DNA of 64,000 nucleotides from Adiantum capillus-veneris. Taxonomy: Eukaryota; Streptophyta; Polypodiopsida; Polypodiales; Pteridaceae. Every line of letters starts with the position of its first letter. Within the stretch, counting starts at the first letter, position 1. Below the pieces are notes generated by a model. The model was not told the DNA's origin. It did not search any database and was given only the letters and a program-made list of their open reading frames with translations. Position numbers and translations under genes: made by a program. The stretch lies in contig CM043946.1 of the NCBI GenBank assembly GCA_014529385.2, positions 18,617,077 to 18,681,076 of the forward strand, read 5' to 3'. Shown one piece after another: positions 25,310-37,471 of this stretch.

Positions 25310-26273
25310 ACGAGATGGTCAAGTCTCAATCTTGTTACATCCATGCAGAGAGCGAGAGACCCAGACAATATCTTTTGCTCATGGGTTGCAGGGTGCTTTG
25401 CATGGAGTGCAGAGTAGTGAGCTCCTTGTGCACACAGTTGGGGCACGACCTGAGCAGTCACACAGAGAGGTGACAGAGTCAGACATGCATGCTTTGCTAG
25501 TGACTGAGCAAATCAGAGAGTCAGTTGTGCGAGATACTTCTATGCAGGATAGAGAGGTAGAGTGGTCTTGCTCTAGTGAGTCACGACAGGAGGAAGTTGT
25601 GCAAGAGTCTATGCATAAGAAGTTAGAGCATGAGAGCTCTAGTGAGTCACAACAGATTGAGTGGTCATGTTTGCAGTGGATGATTGCAGAGGAGGTTGAG
25701 ATGTCAGCGATTATGTAGTCATTCCTTTCTATGCTCGACAGTGAGCATGGGGATATAGTTGTGCAGGATATGTCTTCCAACAGACACCTAGAGCAGTTGG
25801 TTTGCTCTGAGGTTGCACGATAGGTTGATGCGTCTTTTGCGGACAATCAGAAGATGCATGTGGCTGACACGCCTTGTCAGTCAGAGATGCCTATTTCCAA
25901 GGATATATATGTTGATGCATACTCCGTAGAGCTAGGAGGGCCCGCTAGCATTGCATCGGCATTCGGTGGTCTCATGTATGAGATGCTGATCTTGAGACCG
26001 GATATAGCAGCTACAGTGGGAGCATTTGCAGTTGAGGTTGTCAATCGTTTGTTGACTGATGATGGCATAGTGCACGAGGGAGATATGCAGGTATTGCGTA
26101 CATACTTGCAGTATGCGTGCGGTACGTTTGGTGGTGTATAGACTTATACGGGAGCAGGACAACCGGATGCACACGATCACAGCCAGCCAGTGGGCATCGG
26201 TTGAGAGGGTTTTTCTCTCGCCTTTTTTAGTCTTTAGACTAGGTTCTCTTGCTTAAAGGCACAGTCGCCTTTA
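25310..26273 (+). pseudogene. D remainder of pol (late RT region)
   Basis: After C ends, plus-strand sequence resumes. Near 25940-26140 the frame shows FGGLMYEMLILRPDIAATVG and later RTYLQYACGTFGG, matching the copia end-of-RT pattern GSLMYAMVCTRPDIAHAVG and LRYLRGT. Most of pol is not recognisable. Sequence between 25310 and 25940 is serine/glutamate-rich and unassigned. Fossil. Confidence 0.6.
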
Positions 26274-26283
26274 CGTGGGAGGT
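26274..26283 (+). other. Polypurine tract of D
   Basis: ACGTGGGAGGT-type purine-rich sequence lies directly before the LTR at 26284 and orients this segment of D as plus. Confidence 0.8.
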
Positions 26284-26474
26284 TGTTGGGGTATAGGCAC
26301 CTGTGCCTTGCCAGGTCGCCCAGAGTCTGGCCACCCACTGACTTGTATACCTTATACATAGCATAAGTGTATAGGGGGATTCTCACTCGTTTGAGTCTCC
26401 CCACCCATATCTGTGTGTCGTGTGTCTCCTTCTCTCTCTCACTCTCCGTCTGTGGTGCTCTCCGATCCCCTTCA
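26284..26474 (+). repeat. 3' LTR of D (plus orientation)
   Basis: 191 bp, TGTTGGGGTATAGG...CCCCTTCA, inverted relative to 18006-18196 and about 95% identical. It is followed by the target duplication GTTTG at 26475. Confidence 0.9.
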
Positions 26475-29102
26475 GTTTGGACTGAGAGCCACAACAGACA
26501 TGATGGACTATCACAAGGTTGGCTTCACATCTAGACTATCACTAGAGACATAGAGATTCTATAGAGGACATAGACAAATTTGGGTTCCTAGATCACAGAC
26601 CATTGCACATCCTCCTAGATCTACTACAGTTTCTTTTACCACACCTATACCACAGAGATCTAGACCATTTTCATGACCATTAGAGAGGCATGCTTCACGC
26701 CGAGGACATACACAAGCTAGATATCCACGAACACATATGAGGAGATCTCAACATACCTTCCTTGAGATACCATGGACATTAAAAAATTGTCTACCAAAGA
26801 TCCTACCACTTATTACACCATAGGGTGCCATGAGCCATAGCTCACCAGAGATTCCTATTGATCATGCTATTGATTTAGAGCTAGGCAAGAGTCATCCACT
26901 CAAGGATTCTAAGCTACAAAGTTATTTGACAACAGAGTCACAGGATGATGTCATCCCTAGACCCATTACTTGTGCTATAGATTCTACCATCCATATGGAG
27001 CTAGGTCCTAGCCAGGCATTGACGATTAGATAGAGTGCTAGGAGATTACAGGCTTTATCATTTGGAGAGAGTTCTCTTATCCTTCCTAGTTGCACTAGAC
27101 CATTGACATGAGCATGTTGACTATGGTGCACTAGCTGCATGCATTTATACTAGAGGCACTTTTTTCCTACGGGGTTTCTTCCTCTAGGTATCCAAGTTTG
27201 ATACCCTAGTTTAGAATTTCTTTCATTTTGGAATAAAACTTTCACTACTATGCTGACACATCTTTCTAGGTGGTAGTGTCTTGCCTTATGATTTTGAAGC
27301 ATAGATGGACTTCATCTTCTAGATTGCATGGTTCCATTGAGGTTTAGAGGTATATGCCAATTTCCACAGCTACTGAGGAGCTGCATCATATTTCTCTAGG
27401 TGTATTACTTCCTATGCTATATGTTTTTGTACACTGATATTTGATTATTGTGGCTTTTCATGGTTTGATTGAGTCCATTTTATTATGTCTTGTTATCTGC
27501 CAGTAGAGATAAATAAGTTTGTATATGCTTTAGTTAATTAACGTAGAGTTTAGTCTTATTGCTAAGCCTTGAGGTTAGGAGGCTATGACTTTACGTTAAC
27601 TCATTTACTTGACCTTCTAGTCCTAGTTGGCACAATTATTTAAATGTTTGAGACCTTAGGAGGGTTTTAGGAATAGAGAGGCTTGGTCATTTCACAACAA
27701 AGAGCACTAGTAAGAATACAAAAGATATGGAAGCACACAAGGGTCACAAGTGTAAAAGCTTAAGCTGGAGGAGAAATCCCAGCTAGATTTTGGTACTTCA
27801 CTCACGTATAGCCTATGGTATTAGAGTCCTAGAGATTCCCAATGGGGCGCTTTTCCTTGAGAAGCAAAAAACCTTGGGCATACAAAATAAGCACTCACAA
27901 AAATTGCTCTTAAAAACAATGTGCAAAAAAAATGACGAAGAAAAGAGTAAGAAAAAAGAAAGAGAAAAAAAAAAGACTTCCATGGAGCTTAAAGTAAAAA
28001 ATTCAAGCTTTTGTTTGGAGTTGTATAGTTAGTTTGCTTATCTCTGCTCATAAACACAAATAGGGAATCTTCCCTTTAGATAAGTTTTCAAACTTAGCTA
28101 GTACTAGAGTGACTGTTTTAACCCTTCATCATAGCTAGCTAATTGATAGACTCATCCGTAAGCCTTAGTGTTTATTTGTGTTTTATTGGCAGTTTAACAA
28201 TTCATAAGTCTTTGCACTTAGTCATTCCATGATGTGCTTTACGTTGCCTTACGACTTATTTGCCACATGATTATGCTTGCTACTTTATTGACTTTTGTCT
28301 TTTGCAGGCACATTCTTCCTGGAGCGTGCACCACGACATATCTTTGTCGGGGATGACAAAGCCTAGGAAGGGGGAAATGTTGGATGCATCCAATGTCAGC
28401 AGCAATTTTCACCTTCTCATGGACATTAATTTTCCATTTGCTATGTATATATTCATGGGATCGCATTGAGTTCCAAGCTGTAAATGTGTATTCAGTTCAT
28501 GTACTTTGGGCGGCCGGTCATAAATTTTAAAACCCTAGGTATCTAAGTGAATGTAGCTCATGTGAAAATGGAGATATCATTTTGAGAGAAACCTAGAGTA
28601 GAGAAGAAGAAGGAGGAGGCTATGGAGGTGGAAGCATGGAGCCGCATGTACTCTCTTCATGGACCAATTATATGCATGCAATGAAGGTGTAGATTAAGAA
28701 CTAACCGCTCTCTAATTCTTGATTGCCTATTGTATGTTTGATTCTAGTAGTGTGTGCATGATTAGATTAGTGTATAGATTAAGGATTTGTACATGCATTG
28801 CTCTACTCCATGAGCTTGGGTGAGATTGTGATTAGGAAGTGACCACGAGGATTAGTAGAGAATGAAACAATTAGCAGCCTTGATTAGCATAGGTTTAGAG
28901 TGTGTGCATACAGTAATTCTCTTCATTAGTTCTCTCTTCTTCGTATTGTAGATAGTCTCATGTGATTTCCCCACTCAATTCTATCTCATTTCTCTCACAC
29001 AATCATCCATATGTGATGTTTCCATGCCCTAGCCGTCTCGCTACCATCTTTGGATTGATAATTTTGTCAATTCTTTGGAGCTATGCTATGAGGGAGTTAA
29101 CA
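26475..29102 (+). mobile_element. F1: remainder of the first F copy, ending in the shared LTR
   Basis: The segment is collinear with F2 from 34168 to 36894. It begins TTTGGACTGAGAGCC just where D's 3' LTR ends, and the uninterrupted F2 counterpart (TTTGGATTGAGAGCC at 34168) acts as the empty site. It carries the F polypurine tract and ends with the LTR 28378-29102, which is also the 5' LTR of F2. Coding-like frames are conserved with F2 (for example IPIDHAIDLELGKS near 26850) but match no family I know. Broken in several places. Confidence 0.8.
28378..29102 (+). repeat. LTR shared by F1 (3') and F2 (5')
   Basis: 725 bp, TGTTGGATGCATCC...GAGTTAACA. It is preceded by a polypurine tract (GAAGGGGGAAA) and followed by a PBS, so it serves both neighbours. 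It matches 36101-36894 closely apart from a difference of about 62 bp in length near 28690. Confidence 0.88.
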
Positions 29103-29103
29103 T

Positions 29104-29121
29104 TGGGCGCCTTTGCTGGGG
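29104..29121 (+). other. Primer-binding site of F2 (Athila/tRNA-Asp-like)
   Basis: TGGGCGCCTTTGCTGGGG follows the LTR end at 29102. It resembles TGGCGCCGTTGCCGGGG, the site I recall for Athila-like elements, and differs clearly from the initiator-Met sites of the other elements here. Confidence 0.6.
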
Positions 29122-31430
29122 ATTTTAGCATAAGCTAGAGAAGAACTTTTGAGTATAATCGAGTGTGTAGGAGTAGATTTAGGTAGAAAACCCCCAATGT
29201 CTCACTAATTAATCACTAATTTTTGACTAATTTGCTACTAATTCAAGTGCTTTACATGTATGTATGTCTAATTAGAGGTTGAATAATCACTCTTTGATAT
29301 GAAATTATAAATTTTTTGACTAAAATTGAGTGATTTTTGAGTATGTAATTAGGGATTTCTTTTGTAATTAGGCTCTCTAATTATTCTCTATTCACATGTG
29401 CTTTTTGTGTTACATATAGCTAAATTGTTGATTAGAGTTGTGATTATTATTCTTATGTGTTTAATTTCATTGAAAATGATGCTATACATGAGATTTTGTG
29501 CTCAATTGATTGTAGATGAAATGTCGTTAAGCGGTTGCTAGTACATACACATATGTGTAGGCGTTAGTTGGAGTTGGAAATCGACGCGTTGGTCATGAAA
29601 TTGTGAGTGCACTAACGCACTCAAGTTTTGATTGTATTTACAGATTTGATTACACAAAAGATTAGTACAAATTTAAGTGCAACTAGTATGTCCATGTGTA
29701 GACAAAATGCGCACTTTCGAATGCTAATTATGGCTTAATTGGTGCCAATTAGAATTGTGAAAGGCATGACTTATTCAATGATGTTATAAAAATGATGGTT
29801 CATATTTTTTGATTGTTAAAATTGCACCATTATGCCGTCAAAATTGCGGTAGAAATTGTGTGTGCACTAATTACCGGATTTATGCTTAATTTTGCTAGTT
29901 TTTGCACACATAATTGAAGTAGTACTTGGTTGCAAATTGATGTGTAATTGATTGCATTGTAAAGTCCAAAGCACAATAATCAAGTGTATGTACAAAAATT
30001 TACCTAATTGCATCATTAAGTTTGCTAGTTTTTGGGTCAAAATTGGACTAAAAAGAGGCAAAAAGGTCAATTTTGTATCAATTTGATTGTCAAATGCATT
30101 GGAAATTGATTGGGATTGTAATCTTGATGTTCCAAGTACTAGAAATCAAGTAGAACTAGCTGCATATTCAAAAAAATAATTTGGCTAATTTTTGGTAATT
30201 ATTTTGTTAATTTTTGGTATTTTTAACATTTTTTGTGCTAATTTAGTACTTAAGATTGTTCAATTTTTATCAAAAATTGATGAAATTGTAAAAATCTGAT
30301 GTGAACAATCGATTGAAAATGAAATTATTGAAACGCTGAACTATCCCTAAGTTTCTGGTTGTTTTTAGCATTTTTGGATATTTTTTGGGTAATTTTACCT
30401 TCTCGGGCAATTTTTTTAACTTTGTTGCATTTGTGTATATTTTCACCCACCCTGCTTCTGTGACCACCGGGCCCCACTCAACCTTGCCTACATCCACGTT
30501 TGCACTTACCTTGTCCCGCACTCGTTGGCCCCGTGCACACACTCTCTAACCAGTCTCCACTCCTTGACCTCGTGTGACCCAGCCCCTGCACACACACACA
30601 CACACACACAAAACAAAAGCAAAACAAACAAAATAAGAAAAGACAAAAAAGTCAACACACAAAGTCACAAACAAACATACACAAACACACATACGTTTTC
30701 TCTCTTACACGCACAAGGAACCAAAAAAAATAATTTATATGTTTTTTTTTTCAAAAACTCAAAAAACAATCTTTTTTTCTTTTTTTTTTCTTTTCTATGT
30801 TTTGTTTTTCTTCATTGCATTGCACATGCATCAAACATCCCCACACGCCCCGTTCACACGCATTTAAGCATGAATAGATGCATTTAAAGCCCCGAGAGTC
30901 AGATTTCATTCGAAATTGTCTGATTTTGTCTATTTGAGCCGTTTTTAGCATATTCAAGCCAAATCACGCACATAGATCTTGTTTGACACGGATTTTGATT
31001 TTGGGTGTACAATTTTTCAGATTACACGCTTTAGAGCTGTTTCACGTGTAATATTCCATTTTGGCTCGACCACGATTGACCATATTTGACCTCGACTTAC
31101 GATAGTGATTCGTTTTGGTCTTGATATTGACCAAATTTATCTAGTTAGATCATGTTCACGTGCGAGATTTTGATTTGGCCGCTTTTGGCTATTCTTAGCA
31201 CACCGACACGCGATTAGAGCTCGATTTGGTTACTAGACCTACACTTGGCTATGACTTTGCCCGAGTGACCGATTTTAGAGCCACATTACACATAGAGATC
31301 CCCATTACCATTTAGATACCCATTCATTTCCAGATTATGCCTTGCACCTAGTGCATTGGTTTATTGCCCCCTAGCACCAGATTTGACCTAGACTGCTAGA
31401 CTTTGGCAATCATGGATCTTGAGGTTTGAT
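29122..31430 (+). other. F2 leader, AT-rich, non-coding
   Basis: About 2.3 kb rich in AAAATTG and TTTTTGG words with no supported coding. It includes a (CA)n tract near 30593-30611 and T-rich runs near 30770-30800. No internal promoter or repeat unit is clear. Confidence 0.6.
30593..30611. repeat. (CA)n microsatellite
   Basis: A short pure CA run within the F2 leader. Confidence 0.85.
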
Positions 31431-34400
31431 CACCTCCATGATCTTGAGGCAGGTATGGAGCGTAGGATGTAGAGCCATACTAGTGCATGACTAGCCAGAG
31501 CTACGAGCCACAAAAACCGTTACACCTCAGACTTTGATTGTTCCTACTATTAGCACACATGCTAGAGAGGTTGTAGACATGGTACCACCTTCCACATTGC
31601 CAACCATGAACACACTAGATACTGACCTTTTCAGCTCACATGCACCGGATTTATCGATGATTGCTAGATCATCTGGAGCCACCATGCAGGCACGAGCCGA
31701 GCCTAGGATTGACACTCTCAGTATTGAGGATCGGGATGAGATTGTGCTACATTTTGTAGGCCATAGAGGAGCCATGCCTTGGTTTCTTGACCATGATGGG
31801 CATTCCTATACCAGAGGTACGTTCTCAGAAGACATAGACCCTTCTACACTGTAGATAGCCAGAGTTCAAAGGAGACATTTTGGTACAACTGAGTTCTTTA
31901 CCGATGAACTCAAGGGCACATACATGTCCCTGCCAACCAGCCCATATGATGCTATTGATAGAACACATCCTGATGATTGTATAGATACCCATGTACATCA
32001 TAGGATAGTGCAATTACGTAGATTGGAGCACACATTGACTTATCTAGATGATTGTGGGCGTAGATACAGGCACATGCAGATGAGATGGTATATTGAGCAG
32101 CCATGAGCATTATAGCATATCTTATTGGAGATCTTCATGATAGGATTTATAGGGACCCATTGGGTGACATTTACTATTTGATGATTAGATTGCCCTATTC
32201 TCCATAGCATGGCCAGTATACTAGACTAGATACCCACCGAGAGTTCACATACACCTCCTAGATAGATATCCCGTACCAGCTCACCTCCCAAAGCTTCATC
32301 ACCTAGACAATTTTTTCCACAAAGTACAGTTGATCAGCTGCAATCTAGAGTGATTGAGATGAAGAGGACAAATGATGTGATTGATGATAGGACGAGTACA
32401 CTAGAGGGCCCTACCATGGATCCACCTACATTGCGAATTCCAGAGGCTGATACTTGTTCTATGAGGGATGTACAGCCTAGTGAAATTGCTCCTACACTAG
32501 ACACGAGCAATGATCCACTAGAGATTGATAGAGTGCTAGATTCCATAACTATTATTGATGATCCCCTTGCACCACCACAGCCTATACATGAGGATATAGC
32601 CGATGCACATGACCATGAGATTGTTTACATTACTACAGAGCCTTTAGAGACCAAGATACCTATAGAGACAGATGCCTGCATAGAGACACCTACTCATGAG
32701 CATTGAACACTAGATTCATTGATGATTGAGCACACACACCTCCCATGAGAGACACGGACAGATGAGGTATTTAATGACCATGACTGCTACCCCCCGAGTG
32801 TAGATGTCACACATTAGGATCGAGAGACCCCTTTGACGAGAGTGACTACTACTACCATTGTACTTGAGATACCCCGAGAGGTAGAGCTCACATTAGCACT
32901 AGGTTGGTAACCTAACAGGACATAAAAGTGTCCTTTCAGGGTTTTGAAAAAAACCTCCAAAACAATAGTAGATCCACTCATTTTGTAAAATCCTTTCATG
33001 AGGTTATAGTTCAAGGCCTACTACACATGGAAAAAATAAGAAACTTGTAAAATTTATCATCTTTTGGTCACACCAAGCCTCCAAAGTTGATGGACCAGTA
33101 CATTTTCATCAAAATAGTCATTTCTTACGTTTTGTTGCATAAAAATAAGATTAGGGACTTTTGTAGGACTTGAGATAAATTCCCTAATTAACTTCAATGG
33201 GTTGGTGATCAGAACATATGATTGCTTCTCACTCACTATTTTTTGTTTTGCCAAAAGAAATAGGTACAAAAAAGTTAATTTTTTACCTTTCTGCAAACCT
33301 ATCATCAAAGTTTCTATAGCCACGCTCAATACAAATAATATATGCATGTTTTCTTAGTTCCCTATTGTCCTTTAGGTTCATAAGGAGCCATGGAGCATGT
33401 CAAAAGAATAATACATCTCTTAATAAGGGGAATCTTGGGGACAAAGATGAAGTGCTAAATACAGCAAACATGAAAAAACTGGGTTCAACATTATGAGTTG
33501 TAGAATCCCATAGAAACTATTCAATATCTAGCCAAATTTGATCCTTATGACTAGATATGGTTACTACCTACAAAATGCATGTAGTTGTCACAAGAAACTA
33601 ACAATATTGAAAAAGATATACTTGATATACTAGAATGTTTCGTTTTCTTCTATAATTGAAAAAATCAACCATCGTTGTCTACTATGCAAAATAGGGTATT
33701 AGGTGCCCCAAAACTCAAGGAATATTAGCTTTATGTTTCAATATGAGACATAGAAAATCAAAACTCCATTTGGATATCATGAAAGCCACCAAAAAAATCA
33801 TAGAAGAGCTAAAATTGGCTAAAAAACAGGACAATTTTTGTAATTTGGTCATAACTTACATCTTTAACATTTATTTCTCCCTAGAAGCATAAGGACATGT
33901 TGAGGACTACTAAAGATAGTTCTCTAGCATTATAGACCTCACAAACATGAACTCTAGAGTGGTATAGTTGCAAAAAGTTGAAAAAAGGCAAAAACAGGAC
34001 CCGTTTTTTCACATAGTTTAGGTTGTGAAATGTAGTGCAAGGGCAAGGTTAAAGACGGAATTGATATTCGCTCATCATTGAGAGCTTATGATAGGGCTAC
34101 TAGACATGTTTATGTGCCTCGCACGATGACACATGTTAGACCTTTAGCTACTGACGACATGCGAGTTTGGATTGAGAGCCACATCACACATGATGGACTA
34201 TCACATGGCTGGCTCACATCTAGAAAGTCGCTAGAGGCACAAGGATTATATAGAGGACATAGAAAAAATTTTGTTCCTAGATCACATACCATTGCACATC
34301 CTCCTAGCTCTACTATAGTTTCTTTGACCACACCTATACCACAGAGATCTAGACCATTTTCACGACCATTAGAGAGGCCTACTCCGTGCGAAGGACGTAC

Positions 34401-34750
34401 ACGAGCTAGATATCCACTGGCACATGTGAGGAGAGATTGACATACCTTCGTTTACATACCGTGGACATTGAAAATTTGGCTACCAAAGAGCCTACCACTT
34501 ATTACACCATAGGGTGCCATGAGTTATACCTCACCAGAGATTCCTATTGATCATGCTATTGATTTAGAGCTAGGCAAGAGTCTTCCACTAGGGGATTCTA
34601 AGCTACAGAGTTACTTGACGACACAGTCGTCGCAGACTGATGTCATCCCTAGACCCATTACTTGTGCTATAGATTCTACCATCCATATAAAGCTAGGTTC
34701 TAGTCAGGCATTGACAATTAGATAGAGAGCTAGGAGATTACAAGCTTTAT
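31430..34750 (+). pseudogene. F2 coding-like region of unknown function
   Basis: Plus-strand frames here include DEIVLHFVGHRGAMPWFLDH (about 31730) and SPYDAIDRTHPDDCIDTHVH (about 31945). Further on come DPLEIDRVLDSITIIDD (about 32515), VRPLATDDMRVWIESHI (about 34135) and IPIDHAIDLELGKS (about 34540). The same peptides recur in F1 with conservative changes, so this was protein-coding. It has no zinc knuckle, protease or RT signature that I can see, so I do not assign it to gag or any known family. The segment 32886-34065 within it has no F1 counterpart. Confidence 0.5.
32886..34065. other. Segment of F2 absent from F1
   Basis: F1 has only about 70 bp (in 18270-18370) where F2 has about 1.18 kb. 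The segment is AT-rich, shows no terminal inverted repeats or LTR, and matches nothing else in the window. It may be a later insertion of unknown origin or sequence lost from F1. Confidence 0.6.
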
Positions 34751-36082
34751 CGTTTGGAGAGAGTTCTCTTATCCTTCCTAGTTGCACTAGACCATTGACT
34801 TGAGCATATTGACTATGGTGCACTACCTGCATGCATTTATACTAGAGGCACTTTTTCCTACAGGGTTTCTTCCTCTAGGTATCTAGGTTTCAGACCCTAG
34901 TTTAGGATTTCTTTCATTTTGTAATAAAACTTTCACTACTATGTTGACACACCTTTCTAGGTGGTAGTGTCTTGCCTTATGATTTTGCAGCATGGATGGA
35001 ATTCAGCTTCCAGATTGCATGGTTCTATTGATCTTCATAGTTATATGCCGATTTCCATAGCTACTACTGAGGAGATGCATCATATTTCTCCAAGTGTATT
35101 ATTTCCTATGCTATATGTTTTTGTACACCTATGTTTGCTTATTGTGGCTTTTCATGGTTTGATTGAGTCCATTTTAGTATGTCTTGTTATGTGCGAGTAG
35201 AGATAAATAAGTTTGTACATGCTTTAGTTAATTAACATAGAGTTTAGTCTTATTGATAAGCCCTGAGGTTAGGAGGCTATGACTTTACATTAACTCATTT
35301 ACTTGACCTACTAGTTCAAGTTGGCACAATTATTTAAATGTTTGAGACCTTAGGAGGGTTTTAGGCATAGAGAGGCTTGCTCAGTTCTCAACAAAGAGCA
35401 CTAGTAAGAATACAAAGGATATGGAAGCACACAAGTGCCACAAGTGTAAAATCTTATGCTGGAGGAGAAATCCCAGCTAGATTTTGCTACTTCACTCACA
35501 TATAGCTGATGGTATTAAAGTCCTAAAGATTCCAAATGGGACACTTTTCCTTGAGAGGCAAAAATCATTGGGCATACAAAATAAGCACTCACAAAAAATT
35601 CTCTTAAAAACAATGTGAAAAAAAAATGAAGAAGAAAAGAGTAAGAAAAATGAAAGAGAAAAAGAAAAGACTTCCATTGAGCTTAAAGTAAAAAAATTTA
35701 AGTTTTTTTTTGAAGTTGTATAGTTAGTTCGCTTATCTCTGATCATAAACACAAATAGGTAATCTTGCCTTTAGATAATTTTTCTAACTTAGCTAGTACT
35801 AGAGTGACTGTTTTAAACCTTCATCATAGCTAGCTAATTGATAGACTCATCCATAAGACCAACACTCTTGTTTAATTATTTTTAGCAAGTGCAGTTTATT
35901 TGTCTTTTATTGGCAGTTTAACAATTCATAATTCTTTGCACTTAGTCATTCCATGATGTGCTTTACTTTGCCCTATGACTTAATTGCCACATGATTAGGC
36001 TTGCTACTTCATTTCCTTTTGTCTTTTGTAGGCACATTCTTCCTAGAGAGTGCACCACGACATATCTTTGTCGGGGACGACA

Positions 36083-36100
36083 AAGGCTAGGAAGGGGGAA
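36083..36100 (+). other. Polypurine tract of F2
   Basis: AAGGCTAGGAAGGGGGAA directly precedes the LTR TGTTGGATGC at 36101. The F1 counterpart precedes 28378. Confidence 0.82.
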
Positions 36101-36894
36101 TGTTGGATGCATCCAACGTCAGCATCCATTTTCACCTTCTCATGGACATTAATTTTCCATTTGCTATGTATATATTCATGGGATCACATTGAGTTCCAAG
36201 CTATATATGTTTATTCACTTCATGTACTTTGGGTGGCCGGCCATAACTTTTAAAACCCTAGGTATATAAGTGAATGTAGCTCATGTGAAAAGCGAGATAT
36301 CATTTTGAGAGAAACCTAGAGTAGAGAAGAAGAAGAAGGAGGAGGCTATGGAGGTGGAAGCATGGAGCTACATGTACTCTCTTCACAGACCGATTATATG
36401 CATACAATGAAGATGAGTCCTTTTGCCTTTCTCTTGATTTTCATTAAGTTGTGTATTAGAGTCTTGATGGTGTAGATTAAGAACTATACTCTCTCTAATT
36501 CTTGATTGCGTATTGTATGTTTGATTCTAAGTAGTGTGTGCATGATTAGATTAGTCTATAGATTAAGGATTTGTGCATGCCTTGATCTAATCATAACTCC
36601 ATGAGCTTGGGTGAGCTTGTGATTAGGATGTGACCACAAGGATTAGTAGAGAATTCAACGATTAGCAACCTTGATTAGCATAAGGGCTAGCATGTGTGCA
36701 TACACTAATTCCCTTCATTAGTTCTCTCTTCTTCCTATTGTAGATAATCTCATGTGATTTCCCCACTCAATTCTATCTCATTTCTCTCAAAAAATCACCC
36801 ATGTGTGATGTTTCCATGCCCTAGCCAGGTCTCTACCATCCTTGGATTGATAATTTTGTCAATTCTTTGGAGCTATGCTACGAGGGAGTTAACA
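36101..36894 (+). repeat. 3' LTR of F2
   Basis: About 794 bp, TGTTGGATGC...GAGTTAACA, pairing with 28378-29102. Similarity to A's internal sequence begins right after it. Confidence 0.87.
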
Positions 36895-37471
36895 ACATCA
36901 CTGACACTATCAACAACCCCTCTTCTTTCAGTGGTGGCTGGATATTGGAACCAATTCAAGCCTCCGTTCTATTGTCGATGTCCATAGTCATCAAGTCACT
37001 AGCATTTCAAAATGCTAGTTGGCAACAACTATCCGCAGCCCGCGACACCCATCCCCCCTGTGTTTTAAAATGCGTAGCCAACCCTGTGCTCGACTTCAGT
37101 TGTGTTGTTGTCTTTCCCTACCAGGGTTGATGTACCCAAAGTGTGTCGACCATAGAAAGTGGTACAAGCAGATATGTGCAGGCCAACGGGTACATGGCAA
37201 AGGGATGGAGCAACTACAAAGAGCCTATGAAGATAGGTAGCAGCTAATGTGTATAGTTGATGCGGTCTTATAGACAAAAAGGACTCCAAAAAGGGCCAAT
37301 TTGGATGGCAAATGAAAGAGGTTCAAGATGAAATCTATTTTTGTGGATATAAAGAGATTGAGGTGGTCTACAAATAGGTCCAGACGGCTCGTCAAACGGG
37401 AGCCACAGTGCCCAAGTTATGGCAATTTGAAGTTGAAGGTGTTTGCAAATCTGAGACAATAGGGCAAGTAA
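36895..37471 (+). other. A internal region between F and B, non-coding
   Basis: 36905-37133 matches 15527-15755 at roughly 80%. The remainder has no supported coding. It ends with AGTAA (37467-37471), the left target duplication of B. Confidence 0.6.

Larger units (their letters stand above)
16080..26474. mobile_element. D: Ty1/copia (Tork/TNT1-like) element, in two oppositely oriented segments, with C inside
   Basis: D has 191-bp LTRs at 18006-18196 (minus orientation) and 26284-26474 (plus orientation), about 95% identical. The minus segment carries the PBS next to its LTR, a leader and gag. The plus segment carries protease, late RT remains, the polypurine tract and the other LTR, and is interrupted by C. 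Outside the LTRs the flanks are CAAAC (18197-18201) and GTTTG (26475-26479), reverse complements, so both LTRs come from one insertion into F followed by a local inversion. Gag resembles the TNT1 group. Broken in several places and moderately old. Confidence 0.8.
28378..36894 (+). mobile_element. F2: LTR retrotransposon with Athila-like PBS, no recognisable pol
   Basis: F2 has LTRs at 28378-29102 and 36101-36894, a PBS at 29104 and a polypurine tract at 36083-36100, so its ends are complete. The internal region (about 7 kb) begins with a long AT-rich leader (29122 to about 31430), then a coding-like stretch (31430-34750) that also occurs in F1. I recognise no RT, RNase H or integrase. The PBS resembles the tRNA-Asp type used by Athila-like gypsy elements, from memory, so a Ty3/gypsy Athila/Tat affinity is only suggested. 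It is probably non-autonomous, with many breaks. Confidence 0.75.

Noticed and set aside
29867-30887. Short frames in the AT-rich F2 leader
   Set aside because: Low-complexity Lys/Asn/Phe-rich translations in a non-coding leader, not conserved with anything in the window.
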